Positions 46,588-55,770 are shown, numbered from the stretch's first letter. The stretch: 64,000 nucleotides of DNA from Robertmurraya korlensis (GCF_023715225.1 NZ_JAMBNS010000001.1:496001-560000), one strand, 5' to 3'. The notes: generated by a model not told the origin, from the sequence alone. Translations and numbers: made by a program.

Positions 46588-46683
46588 TTATAAGAATGCA
46601 ACAACTCCAGCAAGTATGGTAGATGCTAGCATCGCAAATAGCATGACATAAACAACAATCTTTTGTGTTTTCTTATTTCCCAT
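46588..46683 (-). CDS. prli42: Prli42-like stressosome-associated small membrane protein
   Basis: A 31-residue frame on the minus strand: a basic N-terminus (MGNKKTQK) and one hydrophobic helix (about 9-31) ending in a phenylalanine-leucine tail. The layout, KK near the start and a LAGVVAFL-like end, fits Prli42 of Listeria, a miniprotein that anchors the stressosome to the membrane. The ATG has GAGGAGA eight bases upstream, which makes chance unlikely. It is convergent with the L,D-transpeptidase gene and easily missed by automated calling. Confidence 0.75.
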   Translation of the reverse strand: MGNKKTQKIVVYVMLFAMLASTILAGVVAFL

Positions 46684-46824
46684 TTTCTATCTCCTCTCAA
46701 TCAGAACTTTTCTAAGTTTATTTTACTAGGAAAAGATAAATTGAACAACCGCTCAAGGCTTGGAAGGGATTTTTGTCCAAAAAGCGAATATTTATATTAT
46801 ATTACTTTGGGGGAGATGGAAAAA

Positions 46825-47241
46825 GTGATAAATAATGTCGATCACATTGGGATCGCTGTAAAATCAATTGATGCAAGCTTGCCTTTTTACACAGAGGTTC
46901 TTGGATTAAAGCTTGTAGGAATCGAAGAAATCCCATCAGAACAAGTAAAAGTTGCCTTTATAGACACGGGAAACGTCATGTTAGAGTTATTAGAATCGAC
47001 AAGTTTTGAAAGCGCTATCTATAAATTTGTCGAAAAACGCGGAGAAGGAATCCACCACATAGCTCTAGGGGTAACTTCCATAGAATCTAGAATTCAGGAA
47101 TTAAAAGAGAAGGGTGTACAAATGATTCATGATAATCCAAAGAAAGGAGCACATCATGCAAGAGTGGCCTTTATGCATCCAAAATCAACTCATCATGTGC
47201 TTTTAGAATTGTGTCAAAGAGATGGGGGGAGTCAAAAATGA
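46825..47241 (+). CDS. mce: Methylmalonyl-CoA epimerase
   Basis: A 138-residue VOC-fold enzyme that interconverts (S)- and (R)-methylmalonyl-CoA. It begins INNVDHIGIAVKSIDASLPFYTEVLG and holds the second-half metal ligands GEGIHHIALGV and a terminal E in HVLLELCQ. I choose GTG at 46825, nine bases after GGGGGAG; the ATG at 46816 touches that site. The stop overlaps the next start as ATGA. The product feeds MutAB. Confidence 0.92.
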   Translation: MINNVDHIGIAVKSIDASLPFYTEVLGLKLVGIEEIPSEQVKVAFIDTGNVMLELLESTSFESAIYKFVEKRGEGIHHIALGVTSIESRIQELKEKGVQMIHDNPKKGAHHARVAFMHPKSTHHVLLELCQRDGGSQK

Positions 47242-48788
47242 TCGACATCTATGAGAAAATTAATGATTTATATGATCGGAAAAGAGAAGTAGAGTTAGGT
47301 GGGGGAGATCAAAAAATTGAAAAACAGCATGAAAAAGGAAAGCTGACAGCAAGGGAGAGAATTGAGCTTCTTGTTGACAAGGGAACCTTTATTGAGCTGA
47401 ACCCTTTTATTGAACATAGATGTAAGGATTTTGGTTTGGAAAATCAAAAGGGTCCAGGCGACGGTGTCGTCACTGGCTATGGAAAGGTGAATGGCCGTCC
47501 AATCTACTTGTTCTCTCAAGATTTTACGGTTTTTGGTGGAGCTTTAGGGGAAATGCATGCGAACAAAATAGCGAATGTAATGGATTTGGCTGCGAAAAAT
47601 GGAGCACCCTTTATTGGGCTGAATGATTCGGGTGGAGCTAGAATTCAAGAGGGAGTCGTTTCACTCGATGGCTATGGAAAGATCTTTTATCGAAATGCCA
47701 TCTACTCAGGAGTCATTCCGCAAATATCTGTGATTATGGGTCCGTGTGCAGGTGGGGCGGTATATTCCCCAGCCATCACTGATTTCGTGTTTATGGTCGA
47801 TCAAACGAGCCAAATGTTTATTACGGGTCCAAAGGTGATTGAAACGGTTACGGGAGAGAAAATAAGTCCCGAGGATTTAGGAGGGGCGAAGGTACATAAC
47901 TCCATAAGTGGAAATGCGCATTTCCATGCATCAACGGAGGAAGAAGTACTTGCAGGAGTCCGACAATTATTAAGCTATCTTCCACAAAATAATGAGGAAA
48001 AAGCCCCGATTAATCAGTATGAAGATGATTGGGATTATCGACCTGATTTAACCGATGTGGTCCCATTTGACGCGGTTCGTCCGTACGATGTGAGAAAGGT
48101 AATCGATCAAGTAGTAGATGAAGATTCTTTCATGGAGGTTCAAAAGGATTTCGCCAAAAATATCGTTGTCGGGTACGCTCGAGTAAAGGGAGAAGTGATT
48201 GGATTAGTATGTAACCAACCGAAGTTTATGGCCGGTGGGTTGGACATAGACTCATCTGATAAAGCAGCCAGATTTATTCGTTTCTGCGACTCGTTTAACA
48301 TACCTATTATTACATTCGAGGATGTAACAGGCTTTTTTCCTGGTGTAAAGCAGGAACATGGTGGAATCATCCGACACGGTGCGAAAATATTGTATGCCTA
48401 TTCAGAATCAACGGTTCCAAAATTAACGATAATACTTCGAAAAGCTTATGGCGGGGCCTATGTGGCATTAAACTCAAAGTCTATCGGTGCTGATCTTGTA
48501 TTTGCTTGGCCCAATGCTGAAATAGCCGTGATGGGACCGCAGGGGGCTGCGAATATTATTTTTGCAAGAGAAATAAACCAAAGTGAAGATCCAGAAGCAA
48601 CAAGAGCACAAAAAATCGAGGAATACCGAGAAAAATTTGCCAATCCATATGTGGCCGCAAGTATGGGGATGGTAGATGACGTCATTGACCCGCGTGAAAC
48701 AAGAATTAAAATTATCCAATCATTAGAGATGCTTCGTAATAAAAAGGATACTCGTCCTAATAAAAAGCACGGAAATATTCCCCTATAA
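47238..48788 (+). CDS. Acyl-CoA carboxyltransferase beta subunit (propionyl-CoA carboxylase / methylmalonyl-CoA decarboxylase type)
   Basis: The 516-residue carboxyltransferase (YqjD-like) has the two crotonase-fold halves of the family: GLNDSGGARIQEGVVSLDGYG in the first and FEDVTGFFPGVKQEHGGIIRHGAKILYAYSESTVPKLTIILRKAYGGAY in segments of the second. It would transfer carboxyl between biotin and propionyl-CoA, giving (S)-methylmalonyl-CoA. No biotin carboxylase alpha subunit adjoins it, so its partner is unclear. ATG 47238 follows GGGGGAG and overlaps mce. Confidence 0.92.
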   Translation: MIDIYEKINDLYDRKREVELGGGDQKIEKQHEKGKLTARERIELLVDKGTFIELNPFIEHRCKDFGLENQKGPGDGVVTGYGKVNGRPIYLFSQDFTVFGGALGEMHANKIANVMDLAAKNGAPFIGLNDSGGARIQEGVVSLDGYGKIFYRNAIYSGVIPQISVIMGPCAGGAVYSPAITDFVFMVDQTSQMFITGPKVIETVTGEKISPEDLGGAKVHNSISGNAHFHASTEEEVLAGVRQLLSYLPQNNEEKAPINQYEDDWDYRPDLTDVVPFDAVRPYDVRKVIDQVVDEDSFMEVQKDFAKNIVVGYARVKGEVIGLVCNQPKFMAGGLDIDSSDKAARFIRFCDSFNIPIITFEDVTGFFPGVKQEHGGIIRHGAKILYAYSESTVPKLTIILRKAYGGAYVALNSKSIGADLVFAWPNAEIAVMGPQGAANIIFAREINQSEDPEATRAQKIEEYREKFANPYVAASMGMVDDVIDPRETRIKIIQSLEMLRNKKDTRPNKKHGNIPL

Positions 48789-48863
48789 TCCCATTCATTT
48801 GCTGATTATGATATGTAAAAGTTATACTACAAGAGTGAGTGAATGATTGATGGAGGGTATAGG

Positions 48864-49982
48864 ATGATTAATGAAGAAAGATTGTTAAAGGAATTTCTAG
48901 AGCTCGTTCAAGTGGACTCAGAAACGAAGAATGAAGCAGAAATAGCAAAGGTATTAAAACAGAAGTTTTCGGAGCTAGGCGTTGAAGTAGTTGAAGACGA
49001 TACAACTGCAACGACTGGGCATGGAGCAGGAAACTTAATTTGTACACTTAATGGCTCAAAGGAGCAGGTAGACACCATCTACTTCACTTCCCATATGGAT
49101 ACGGTTGTACCTGGTAAAGGCATTAAACCAAGTATTAAGGATGGTTATGTAGTAACAGATGGTACAACGATTCTCGGGGCGGATGATAAAGCAGGACTTG
49201 CCGTAATGATTGAAGTGGTGCGTGTGTTAAAGGAACAATCCATTTCACACGGAACGATTCAATTTATCATTACTGTTGGAGAAGAGTCTGGATTAGTTGG
49301 TGCCAAAGCATTAGATCCATCCTTACTTGTAGCAAAATACGGCTATGCTCTAGATAGTGATGGTAAAGTTGGGAATATTATTGTTGCTGCACCTACGCAG
49401 GCAAAAGTAAAGGCAACGATTTTTGGAAAGACAGCACATGCTGGCGTGGCACCTGAAAAAGGAGTATCGGCGATTACGATTGCAGCAAAAGCTATTTCGA
49501 GAATGCCTCTTGGTCGCATTGATGAGGAAACAACTGCAAATATCGGTCGTTTTGAAGGTGGAACGCAAACCAATATCGTTTGTGACCACGTTGAAATCTT
49601 AGCTGAGGCACGGTCATTGGTCAATGAGAAGATGGAAGAGCAAGTGCAAAAAATGAAAACAGCATTCGAAGAAGCGGCCTCAGAAATGGGTGGCAGAGCA
49701 GAGGTTGATATTCAAGTAATGTACCCTGGCTTTAAATTTGGAGAAGGAGATCATGTGGTTGAAGTAGCAAGAAAAGCGGCAACCAAAATTGGTCGATCCT
49801 CCGAGCTGTTAAGAAGCGGCGGAGGCAGTGATGCGAATGTAATAGCTGGATTTGGAATTCCTACCGTCAACTTGGCAGTGGGTTATGAAGAGATTCACAC
49901 AACGAATGAAAGAATGCCAATTGCAGAACTCAATAAGTTGGCAGAGTATGTGATTGCGATCATTGAAGAAGTTTCTGCCTAA
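48864..49982 (+). CDS. M20-family peptidase (peptidase T-like, YqjE)
   Basis: The 372-residue zinc peptidase has HMDTVVPG, the GADDKAG metal/catalytic site and GEESGLVGA, followed by a dimerisation domain (KAKVKATIFGKTAHAGVAPEKGVSAI) and a GGSDANV segment. It probably removes N-terminal residues from small peptides. I choose ATG 48864, six bases after TGGAGGG. A terminator follows. Confidence 0.92.
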   Translation: MINEERLLKEFLELVQVDSETKNEAEIAKVLKQKFSELGVEVVEDDTTATTGHGAGNLICTLNGSKEQVDTIYFTSHMDTVVPGKGIKPSIKDGYVVTDGTTILGADDKAGLAVMIEVVRVLKEQSISHGTIQFIITVGEESGLVGAKALDPSLLVAKYGYALDSDGKVGNIIVAAPTQAKVKATIFGKTAHAGVAPEKGVSAITIAAKAISRMPLGRIDEETTANIGRFEGGTQTNIVCDHVEILAEARSLVNEKMEEQVQKMKTAFEEAASEMGGRAEVDIQVMYPGFKFGEGDHVVEVARKAATKIGRSSELLRSGGGSDANVIAGFGIPTVNLAVGYEEIHTTNERMPIAELNKLAEYVIAIIEEVSA

Positions 49983-49989
49983 TAGACAG

Positions 49990-50020
49990 AGAGTGAGGAG
50001 AGATCCTTCACTCTTTTTTT
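49990..50020 (+). terminator. Terminator after the M20 peptidase
   Basis: AGAGTGAGG pairs with CCTTCACTCT around AGAGAT, with seven T after it. Confidence 0.8.
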
Positions 50021-50031
50021 GTTACTTTCGA

Positions 50032-50061
50032 TAGACAAATTAGCCGGAATGTTAGTATGAT
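50032..50061 (+). promoter_or_regulatory. Possible SigA promoter of the CheW-like gene
   Basis: TAGACA (50032-50037), an 18-bp spacer and TATGAT (50056-50061) sit 47 bases before the start codon. Confidence 0.5.
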
Positions 50062-50108
50062 ACAGGTATAAAGTATGATGCATTTGTGCAAGATTGGAGC
50101 GAGTACCC

Positions 50109-50582
50109 ATGCTTATAACAACAAAAGTAGTCGTTTTTCAAGTAGGGTCTGAAGAATACGGGATTCCTATCGAACATGTGATTTCAATAGAGAAGGTGGA
50201 AGGAATTACACCAATCCCTCATTTACCTGTGTACGTGAAAGGAATCGTGAAAGTTAGAGGAGAATTACTGCCTGTTATTGATTTTGAAGAGATTTTATAT
50301 CACCGAAATATTCAGTACAATGATCAAACAAGGATGATTGTCGTAAAGACTGATGAATTAACCATTGGAGTCTTTGTTAACGACGCAAAAGAGATTATTG
50401 ATATTGAAAAGGAAAATTTAAAGCAATTGGGGTTAGTAGCATTTAATAAAACAAGTTACTTCTCTTCCATTGCTAACTTGGATTCTCGTTTGATTACATT
50501 GATTGATCCGTTAAAACTTGTTCAATCGCTAGAAGGAATAAATGAAATCCAACAATATATGAAATCACATCAAGAAGAGTAG
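50109..50582 (+). CDS. Orphan CheW-domain protein
   Basis: The 157-residue protein is a single CheW domain: KVVVFQVGSEEYGIPIEHVISIEKVEGITPIPHLPVYVKGIVKVRGELLPVIDFEEIL matches the family from its first strand (shown here by position 6-62). CheW couples receptors to the kinase CheA; this copy has no chemotaxis gene nearby and lies between the peptidase and DNA polymerase IV genes. The ATG at 50109 is ten bases after GGAG. Its partner is unknown, and it may adapt another signalling protein. Confidence 0.85.
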   Translation: MLITTKVVVFQVGSEEYGIPIEHVISIEKVEGITPIPHLPVYVKGIVKVRGELLPVIDFEEILYHRNIQYNDQTRMIVVKTDELTIGVFVNDAKEIIDIEKENLKQLGLVAFNKTSYFSSIANLDSRLITLIDPLKLVQSLEGINEIQQYMKSHQEE

Positions 50583-50602
50583 CCTGTGGCTCTCTTTTTT
50601 TT
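50576..50602 (+). terminator. Terminator after the CheW-like gene
   Basis: AGAG-TA-GCC pairs with GGC-TCTC around TGT and continues into eight T; the left arm overlaps the stop codon. Confidence 0.7.
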
Positions 50603-50654
50603 CGTCATCCAATTCTTCTGGTAAAATATAAGGACAATGGTGAGGAGGTGGGCT

Positions 50655-51929
50655 ATGCGAGAAATGTACCCGAAAAACGGCCGTGTCATCCTTCATGTGG
50701 ATATGAACAGCTTTTATGCATCCGTGGAAATGGCTTACGACCAAAGTTTAAAGGGGAAGCCACTTGCAATTGCGGGCAATGTTGAGGAAAGACGTGGCAT
50801 CATTGTTACCTGCAGCTATGAAGCAAGGCGTGTTGGGGTGCGAACGACAATGCCGTTATGGGAAGCTAGAAAACTATGCCCTGAGTTAATTGTGATGAAA
50901 CCCAATTTTGAGCGCTATCGTTCTGCCTCTGTTGCTATCTTTGATTTGTTAAGGCAGTTTTCGGACCTTGTTGAGCCGGTTTCCATTGATGAAGGATATG
51001 TAGATATTACAGAAAGCTACGAGTTTGGATCACCTCTTGAAATTGCGAAAACGATTCAAGCTAGGATGTTAGAACAGTTTGACCTTCCTTGCAGCATCGG
51101 AATTGCTCCCAATAAGTTTTTAGCAAAAACAGCATCTGATATGAAAAAGCCATTAGGAATAACGGTCCTTAGAAAAAGAGATATTAAACAAGTTCTGTGG
51201 CCAATGAATGTGGGGGAAATGCACGGTGTGGGACAAAAGACAGCTGAGAAATTTAATACAATAGGAATACATACGATTGGTGACTTAGCAAAAGGAAATG
51301 AGATTCAATTAAAAGCACTTTTAGGAATCAATGGAGTACGTCTTAAGGAACGAGCGAATGGTATTGATCACCGTGAAGTGGACCCCAATTCTGTTTCTGA
51401 CTTTAAAAGCGTTGGAAACTCAACTACTCTTCCGAAGGATGTTACAAATGTTAGAGAGTTAAACGAAGTGTTGGAGAAGCTGGCAGAGAAAGTTTCTGCA
51501 AGACTAAAAGCAAAACAAGTGTTGGCAACGGGACTAAGTGTAACGATACGGTATAAAGATCGAAAAACGTTTACTAGAAGTAAAAAACTAAATAATCCAG
51601 TAGATAAACAAGACGAGATTTCTCAACTTGCCAAAGTATTGTTTCATTCCAACTGGAATGGGAATGCCATCCGTCTTCTTGGAATCACAGGTACAGATTT
51701 AATACATGTGAATGAAGCAGTGAAACAGCTTGATCTCTTCTCTTATGAACGTGATGCAAAAAAAGAGCCGCTATTAAATGCGGTTTCAAAATTAAAAGAA
51801 AAGTATGGAACGGCCATAATAAATCGGGCAGGAATGGCTCGGAAGAAAAAGCAAACGCCATCAATTGGGACGGATACAAGCTTTAATAAAGATTTTTTAC
51901 ATGAGGTGAGAGATAGGAAAGAAGAGTAA
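50655..51929 (+). CDS. dinB: DNA polymerase IV (Y family)
   Basis: A 424-residue translesion polymerase (YqjH/PolY1-like). Catalytic carboxylates are in VDMNSFYASVE (about 15-25) and SIDEGYVD (about 113-120); helix-hairpin-helix MHGVGQKTAEK and a little-finger domain follow. Near the C-terminus QLDLFSYE is a good beta-clamp binding motif (QLDLF). I choose ATG 50655 after GAGGAGGTG. It is not flanked by an obvious LexA box that I could identify. Confidence 0.95.
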   Translation: MREMYPKNGRVILHVDMNSFYASVEMAYDQSLKGKPLAIAGNVEERRGIIVTCSYEARRVGVRTTMPLWEARKLCPELIVMKPNFERYRSASVAIFDLLRQFSDLVEPVSIDEGYVDITESYEFGSPLEIAKTIQARMLEQFDLPCSIGIAPNKFLAKTASDMKKPLGITVLRKRDIKQVLWPMNVGEMHGVGQKTAEKFNTIGIHTIGDLAKGNEIQLKALLGINGVRLKERANGIDHREVDPNSVSDFKSVGNSTTLPKDVTNVRELNEVLEKLAEKVSARLKAKQVLATGLSVTIRYKDRKTFTRSKKLNNPVDKQDEISQLAKVLFHSNWNGNAIRLLGITGTDLIHVNEAVKQLDLFSYERDAKKEPLLNAVSKLKEKYGTAIINRAGMARKKKQTPSIGTDTSFNKDFLHEVRDRKEE

Positions 51930-52064
51930 CATAGTTAAAGAAATTCAGGAAAAAATATATTTGAATATTTAATTAATCACCTTACTTGCGCTTTTTGCTT
52001 AATCTTGCTAAAGTAAAGTGGATTCTTATGTATATAAGTATTTAGCTAGAAGGGAAGTAAAAAA

Positions 52065-53471
52065 ATGACAAAACAACAATTTGGAGTAATTGGGTTAGCG
52101 GTAATGGGGAAAAACCTTGCTTGGAACATCGAGAGCCGAGGCTATACAGTCTCAGTTTACAATCGTTCAAGCCAAAAAACAGATGAAATGCTTGCGGAAT
52201 CAAATGGAAAAAATATATTTGGTACATATAGCATGGAAGAATTTGTTGAATCATTAGAAAAGCCACGTAAAATTATGCTTATGGTTAAAGCTGGTGGCCC
52301 AACTGATGCAACAATTGATCAATTAAAGCCATTACTTGATAAAGGTGATATCGTTATTGACGGTGGAAACACGTATTTTGTTGATACACAGCGCCGTAAT
52401 AAAGAACTTAGTGAATTAGGTATCCACTTTGTTGGAACAGGCGTTTCAGGCGGAGAAGAGGGTGCGCTTAAAGGGCCTTCTATTATGCCAGGTGGTCAAA
52501 AAGAAGCGTATGAGTTAATTGCACCTATCTTTAAGGATATTTCAGCGAAGGTTGACGGTGAGCCTTGTACAACGTATATCGGTCCAGATGGAGCAGGTCA
52601 TTATGTGAAAATGGTTCATAATGGAATTGAATACGGAGATATGCAGTTAATCTCTGAGTCATACTTCCTATTAAAGCATGTACTTGGTCTAAGTGCAGAC
52701 GAGCTTCATGAAGTATTCGCTGAGTGGAACAAAGGCGAGCTTGATAGCTACTTAATCGAAATTACAGCTGATATTTTCACGAAAAAAGACGAAGAAACAG
52801 GTAAGCCACTTGTTGACGTTATCCTTGATACAGCAGGACAAAAGGGAACTGGTAAGTGGACAAGCCAAAGCTCTCTTGACCTTGGAGTACCACTTCCAAT
52901 CATTACGGAGTCGGTATTTGCTCGTTTCCTTTCAGCAATGAAGGAAGAACGTGTACATGCTAGCAAAGTATTAGGTGGACCAACTGCGAAGGAATTCACT
53001 GGTGATAAGAAGGCATTTATCGAATCAGTTCGTAAAGCTCTTTATATGAGCAAGATTTGTTCTTACGCACAAGGCTTCGCACAAATGCGTGCAGCTTCAG
53101 AAGAATATAATTGGGATTTACAATACGGAGAAATTGCGATGATCTTCCGTGGAGGATGTATTATTCGCGCTCAATTCCTTCAAAAGATTAAAGAAGCATA
53201 TGATCGTGACGGACAGCTTAAAAATCTATTACTTGATCCATATTTCAAGGAAATTGTTGAAAGCTACCAGCATGCTCTTCGTGACATCATGGTTGTTGCT
53301 GTTCAAAACGGTATTCCTGTACCATGTTTCTCTGCTGCGCTATCATACTACGACAGCTACCGTACAGAAACACTGCCTGCGAATCTGTTACAAGCTCAAC
53401 GTGACTATTTCGGTGCACATACGTACCAACGTACTGATAAAGAAGGAACATTCCATACAAACTGGTTCTAA
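52065..53471 (+). CDS. gndA: 6-phosphogluconate dehydrogenase (NADP-dependent, decarboxylating)
   Basis: The 468-residue enzyme makes ribulose 5-phosphate and NADPH from 6-phosphogluconate. It has the Rossmann motif [18 protein letters not shown] (about 8-25), [16 protein letters not shown], the catalytic [19 protein letters not shown] and [13 protein letters not shown] in the helical domain. Length fits. The ATG follows AGAAGGGAAG; a weak TTGCTA / TATGTA promoter lies at 52005-52032. zwf of the same pathway is convergent downstream. Confidence 0.96.
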   Translation: MTKQQFGVIGLAVMGKNLAWNIESRGYTVSVYNRSSQKTDEMLAESNGKNIFGTYSMEEFVESLEKPRKIMLMVKAGGPTDATIDQLKPLLDKGDIVIDGGNTYFVDTQRRNKELSELGIHFVGTGVSGGEEGALKGPSIMPGGQKEAYELIAPIFKDISAKVDGEPCTTYIGPDGAGHYVKMVHNGIEYGDMQLISESYFLLKHVLGLSADELHEVFAEWNKGELDSYLIEITADIFTKKDEETGKPLVDVILDTAGQKGTGKWTSQSSLDLGVPLPIITESVFARFLSAMKEERVHASKVLGGPTAKEFTGDKKAFIESVRKALYMSKICSYAQGFAQMRAASEEYNWDLQYGEIAMIFRGGCIIRAQFLQKIKEAYDRDGQLKNLLLDPYFKEIVESYQHALRDIMVVAVQNGIPVPCFSAALSYYDSYRTETLPANLLQAQRDYFGAHTYQRTDKEGTFHTNWF

Positions 53472-53485
53472 GCCTTCTATAAGTG

Positions 53486-53517
53486 AAAATAGCCTGCCCA
53501 ATAGGGTAGGCTATTTT
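53486..53517 (+). terminator. Terminator after gndA
   Basis: AAAATAGCCTGCCC pairs with GGGTAGGCTATTTT around AATA, a very stable stem with T on the 3' side. Confidence 0.85.
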
Positions 53518-53646
53518 GCATATCAAGGACAAGCGGTTGGGGAGCAGTTTTGAAAGTGCTTTACTTAAAATGCGTGCCGAAATGATAGTTGTATTGGCAT
53601 CGTTATTGGATTTTAAAAGTCCTTAATCGAGTAACTGGCGAAAGTA

Positions 53647-53840
53647 AAATAAGGGGAGAATTTCCGGTTAGATGCAAAATGGAGCCTCGTTTCCGGGTGA
53701 ATAAGGGGATGTTTTCCGCTTATACAAAGAAAAATCGTTCCTTTTTGACTTTTTCGAGCCAATAGGCGGAATCTCTCCGTCTATTTCCGCTTTATTTAAT
53801 AATAATTAATAATTAAGCGGAATTTCTCCGTCTATTTATC
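53647..53840. repeat. Array of four degenerate 21-24 bp intergenic repeat units
   Basis: Between the convergent genes gndA and zwf, four related units occur near 53648, 53699, 53762 and 53813. Each begins AATAAGG or ATTAAGC-like, has a GGA...TCCG dyad and ends CCG-TTA or CCGTCTATT. The last two (GCGGAAT-TCTCCGTCTATTT at 53766-53786 and 53817-53837) differ at one of 21 positions. TTCCGCTT (about 53785-53792) and AAGCGGAA (53815-53822) also pair across an AT-rich loop. No reading frame with a ribosome site spans it. The rest of the 533-base gap shows nothing else beyond the two terminators. Confidence 0.65.
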
Positions 53841-53946
53841 AGTTCTGATGCCTATCATGATTCCCCAACCGAAAGTGCGGATCCTTTTGAACCTAGATGA
53901 GGGAATCGGCCGTTTTTTTATTAAAAATGGTACTCAAAACTAAATA

Positions 53947-53982
53947 AAGAAACGACGTATGCCAAACCATACGTCGTTTCTT
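53947..53982 (-). terminator. Terminator of zwf
   Basis: AAGAAACGACGTATG and CATACGTCGTTTCTT form a perfect 15-bp stem around a six-base loop, just downstream of the minus-strand zwf stop. Confidence 0.85.
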
Positions 53983-54004
53983 GTGTCTATAATTTAAGAA
54001 AGTA

Positions 54005-55507
54005 CTAGCACTTATCAACGTCAAAATTAGAGATTGGCCACCAATGGAATCCATCTTTCTCAAGAAGCTCATCCGCTTCACGAGGACCCACAGTACCTGC
54101 GTTGTAGTTAGGGTAATTCTCAGCCTTTTGATTTTCCCAAACATCAGAAATCTTATCAACAAAGCTCCAAGATAGTGCAACTTCATCCCAATGTGTAAAG
54201 TTGGTTGCATCACCGCGCATGCAATCGAATAGAAGCTTCTCGTATGCCTCTGGTGTGTTTAATCCATCGATTCCGCGGTTTGCATAGTTTAACTTAACAG
54301 GAGTTGCTGCGATATTTTGACCTGCTTTTTTCGCATTCAGATGCAGCGTAATGCCTTCTTCTGGTTGAATATGAATCACAAGTAGGTTCGGATTCAATGT
54401 TTCCTCAGGGCTATAATATAGGTTCATAGGAATGTCTTTAAACTGAATAACAATTTTTGTAGATTTGGAATCCATTCTCTTTCCTGTACGTATATAAATA
54501 GGAACCCCTGCCCAGCGGAAATTATCAATCATTAGTTTTCCAGCTACATATGTTTCCGTGTTAGATTCAGGGTTAACCATTTGCTCTTCACGGTATCCTA
54601 AAACTTCTGTGCCTTCTACCGTCCCTTTGTCATATTGACCGCGAACAAAGTATTCTTTTACTTCTTCACCTTCAATCGGACGAAGAGCACGAAGGACTCT
54701 TACCTTCTCAGAGCGAATTTCTTCAGTTGTTAGCTTAATTGGTGGTTCCATCGCAAGTAATGCGACCATTTGCAGCATATGGTTTTGAACCATATCTCTT
54801 AACGCACCGCTTTTCTCATAGTAGCGTCCGCGCTCTTCAACTCCAAGAACCTCACTAGAAGTTACTTGAATATTCGAAATATAACGGTTGTTCCAAAGCG
54901 GTTCGAAAATCGCATTCGCGAATCGAATAACTTCTATATTTTGAACCATTTCTTTTCCTAGGTAATGGTCAATTCTGTACACTTCATCTTCAGAGAAGGC
55001 AGTTCTGATTTGATCATTTAGTTCTTGTGCTGATGGAAGGTCATGACCAAATGGTTTTTCAATGACTAAGCGTTTAAACCCACTCACATTGGTCAAACCA
55101 TCTTCTTTTAAATGGAGTGCAATGGTTCCGAAGAATTCAGGTGCCATTGCTAAATAGAAGATGCGGTTGCCTTGTAATTCATAATTTGAGTCAAGTTGAT
55201 TTGCTAGGTTATTAAGCACTGCGTATGAATTTGAATCAGTTACATCATGTGAATGATAGTAAAAATGCGAAGCAAATTCATCAATTCGATTTTCTTTTTG
55301 AATAGAAGACTTTACCGATTTTTTGATGTTCTCTTGGAATTCCTCATTTGTTAATGGTCTTCTGGCAACTCCGATTACAGCAAATTTGTCTGAAAGCTTT
55401 CCTTTTTCAAACAGTTTATAGAGCGAAGGATACAGTTTTCTATTTGCTAAATCACCAGTTGCTCCAAATATCATGATTAATGCAGTCGGTTTCTCGTTTT
55501 GTGTCAC
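54005..55507 (-). CDS. zwf: Glucose-6-phosphate 1-dehydrogenase
   Basis: The 500-residue NADP enzyme starts the oxidative pentose phosphate path. It has the cofactor motif IFGATGDLANRKLYPSLYKL, the catalytic RIDHYLGKEMVQN, and the EKPFGHDLPSA and GDATNFTHWDEV segments. I choose GTG at 55507, eight bases after AGAGAGG and matching known N-termini; the longer upstream frame starts inside the promoter. Transcription is minus-strand, divergent from the ABC operon. Confidence 0.95.
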   Translation of the reverse strand: MTQNEKPTALIMIFGATGDLANRKLYPSLYKLFEKGKLSDKFAVIGVARRPLTNEEFQENIKKSVKSSIQKENRIDEFASHFYYHSHDVTDSNSYAVLNNLANQLDSNYELQGNRIFYLAMAPEFFGTIALHLKEDGLTNVSGFKRLVIEKPFGHDLPSAQELNDQIRTAFSEDEVYRIDHYLGKEMVQNIEVIRFANAIFEPLWNNRYISNIQVTSSEVLGVEERGRYYEKSGALRDMVQNHMLQMVALLAMEPPIKLTTEEIRSEKVRVLRALRPIEGEEVKEYFVRGQYDKGTVEGTEVLGYREEQMVNPESNTETYVAGKLMIDNFRWAGVPIYIRTGKRMDSKSTKIVIQFKDIPMNLYYSPEETLNPNLLVIHIQPEEGITLHLNAKKAGQNIAATPVKLNYANRGIDGLNTPEAYEKLLFDCMRGDATNFTHWDEVALSWSFVDKISDVWENQKAENYPNYNAGTVGPREADELLEKDGFHWWPISNFDVDKC

Positions 55508-55586
55508 GTTAAGAACCTCTCTTCCAGGGTATTTCCATGTTATATATGTATTTTTATAAAAAAAAATTGACCTATACAAGTACAGA

Positions 55587-55615
55587 ATTTTATCGGTTTC
55601 TAGCGAAATAAGCAA
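55587..55615 (-). promoter_or_regulatory. SigA promoter of zwf
   Basis: On the minus strand TTGCTT (55615 to 55610), a 17-bp spacer and TAAAAT (55592 to 55587) form a good vegetative promoter about 80 bases from the start codon. Confidence 0.6.
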
Positions 55616-55698
55616 ATAATTCTTCACAAAATTACGTATTTATTTTTAACCAAATCGCTTGAACTATCCTTAATGAAAATGAAAGCGTTATTTATTTA

Positions 55699-55734
55699 TT
55701 TTATGAAATGTTTCGATAAAAATATTTCATAAAA
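55699..55734. repeat. Perfect 11-bp inverted repeat between zwf and the ABC operon
   Basis: TTTTATGAAAT (55699-55709) and ATTTCATAAAA (55724-55734) with a 14-base centre lie just upstream of the ABC -35 element. No T-tract follows, so a protein-binding site is more likely than a terminator. Confidence 0.5.
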
Positions 55735-55737
55735 TGA

Positions 55738-55766
55738 TTGTTGCCTTATTTTTCATGTAGTATGAT
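55738..55766 (+). promoter_or_regulatory. SigA promoter of the ABC-2 operon
   Basis: TTGTTG (55738-55743), 17 bases, TATGAT (55761-55766). The expected start is near 55773, within the dyad described next. Confidence 0.65.
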
Positions 55767-55770
55767 GGTG

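Noticed and set aside
53893-54213. 106-codon minus-strand frame at the end of zwf
   Set aside because: It overlaps the zwf C-terminus in another frame and runs through the zwf terminator stem.
55508-55627. Extended N-terminus of zwf
   Set aside because: It would start within the zwf promoter; family length and the AGAGAGG site favour GTG 55507.
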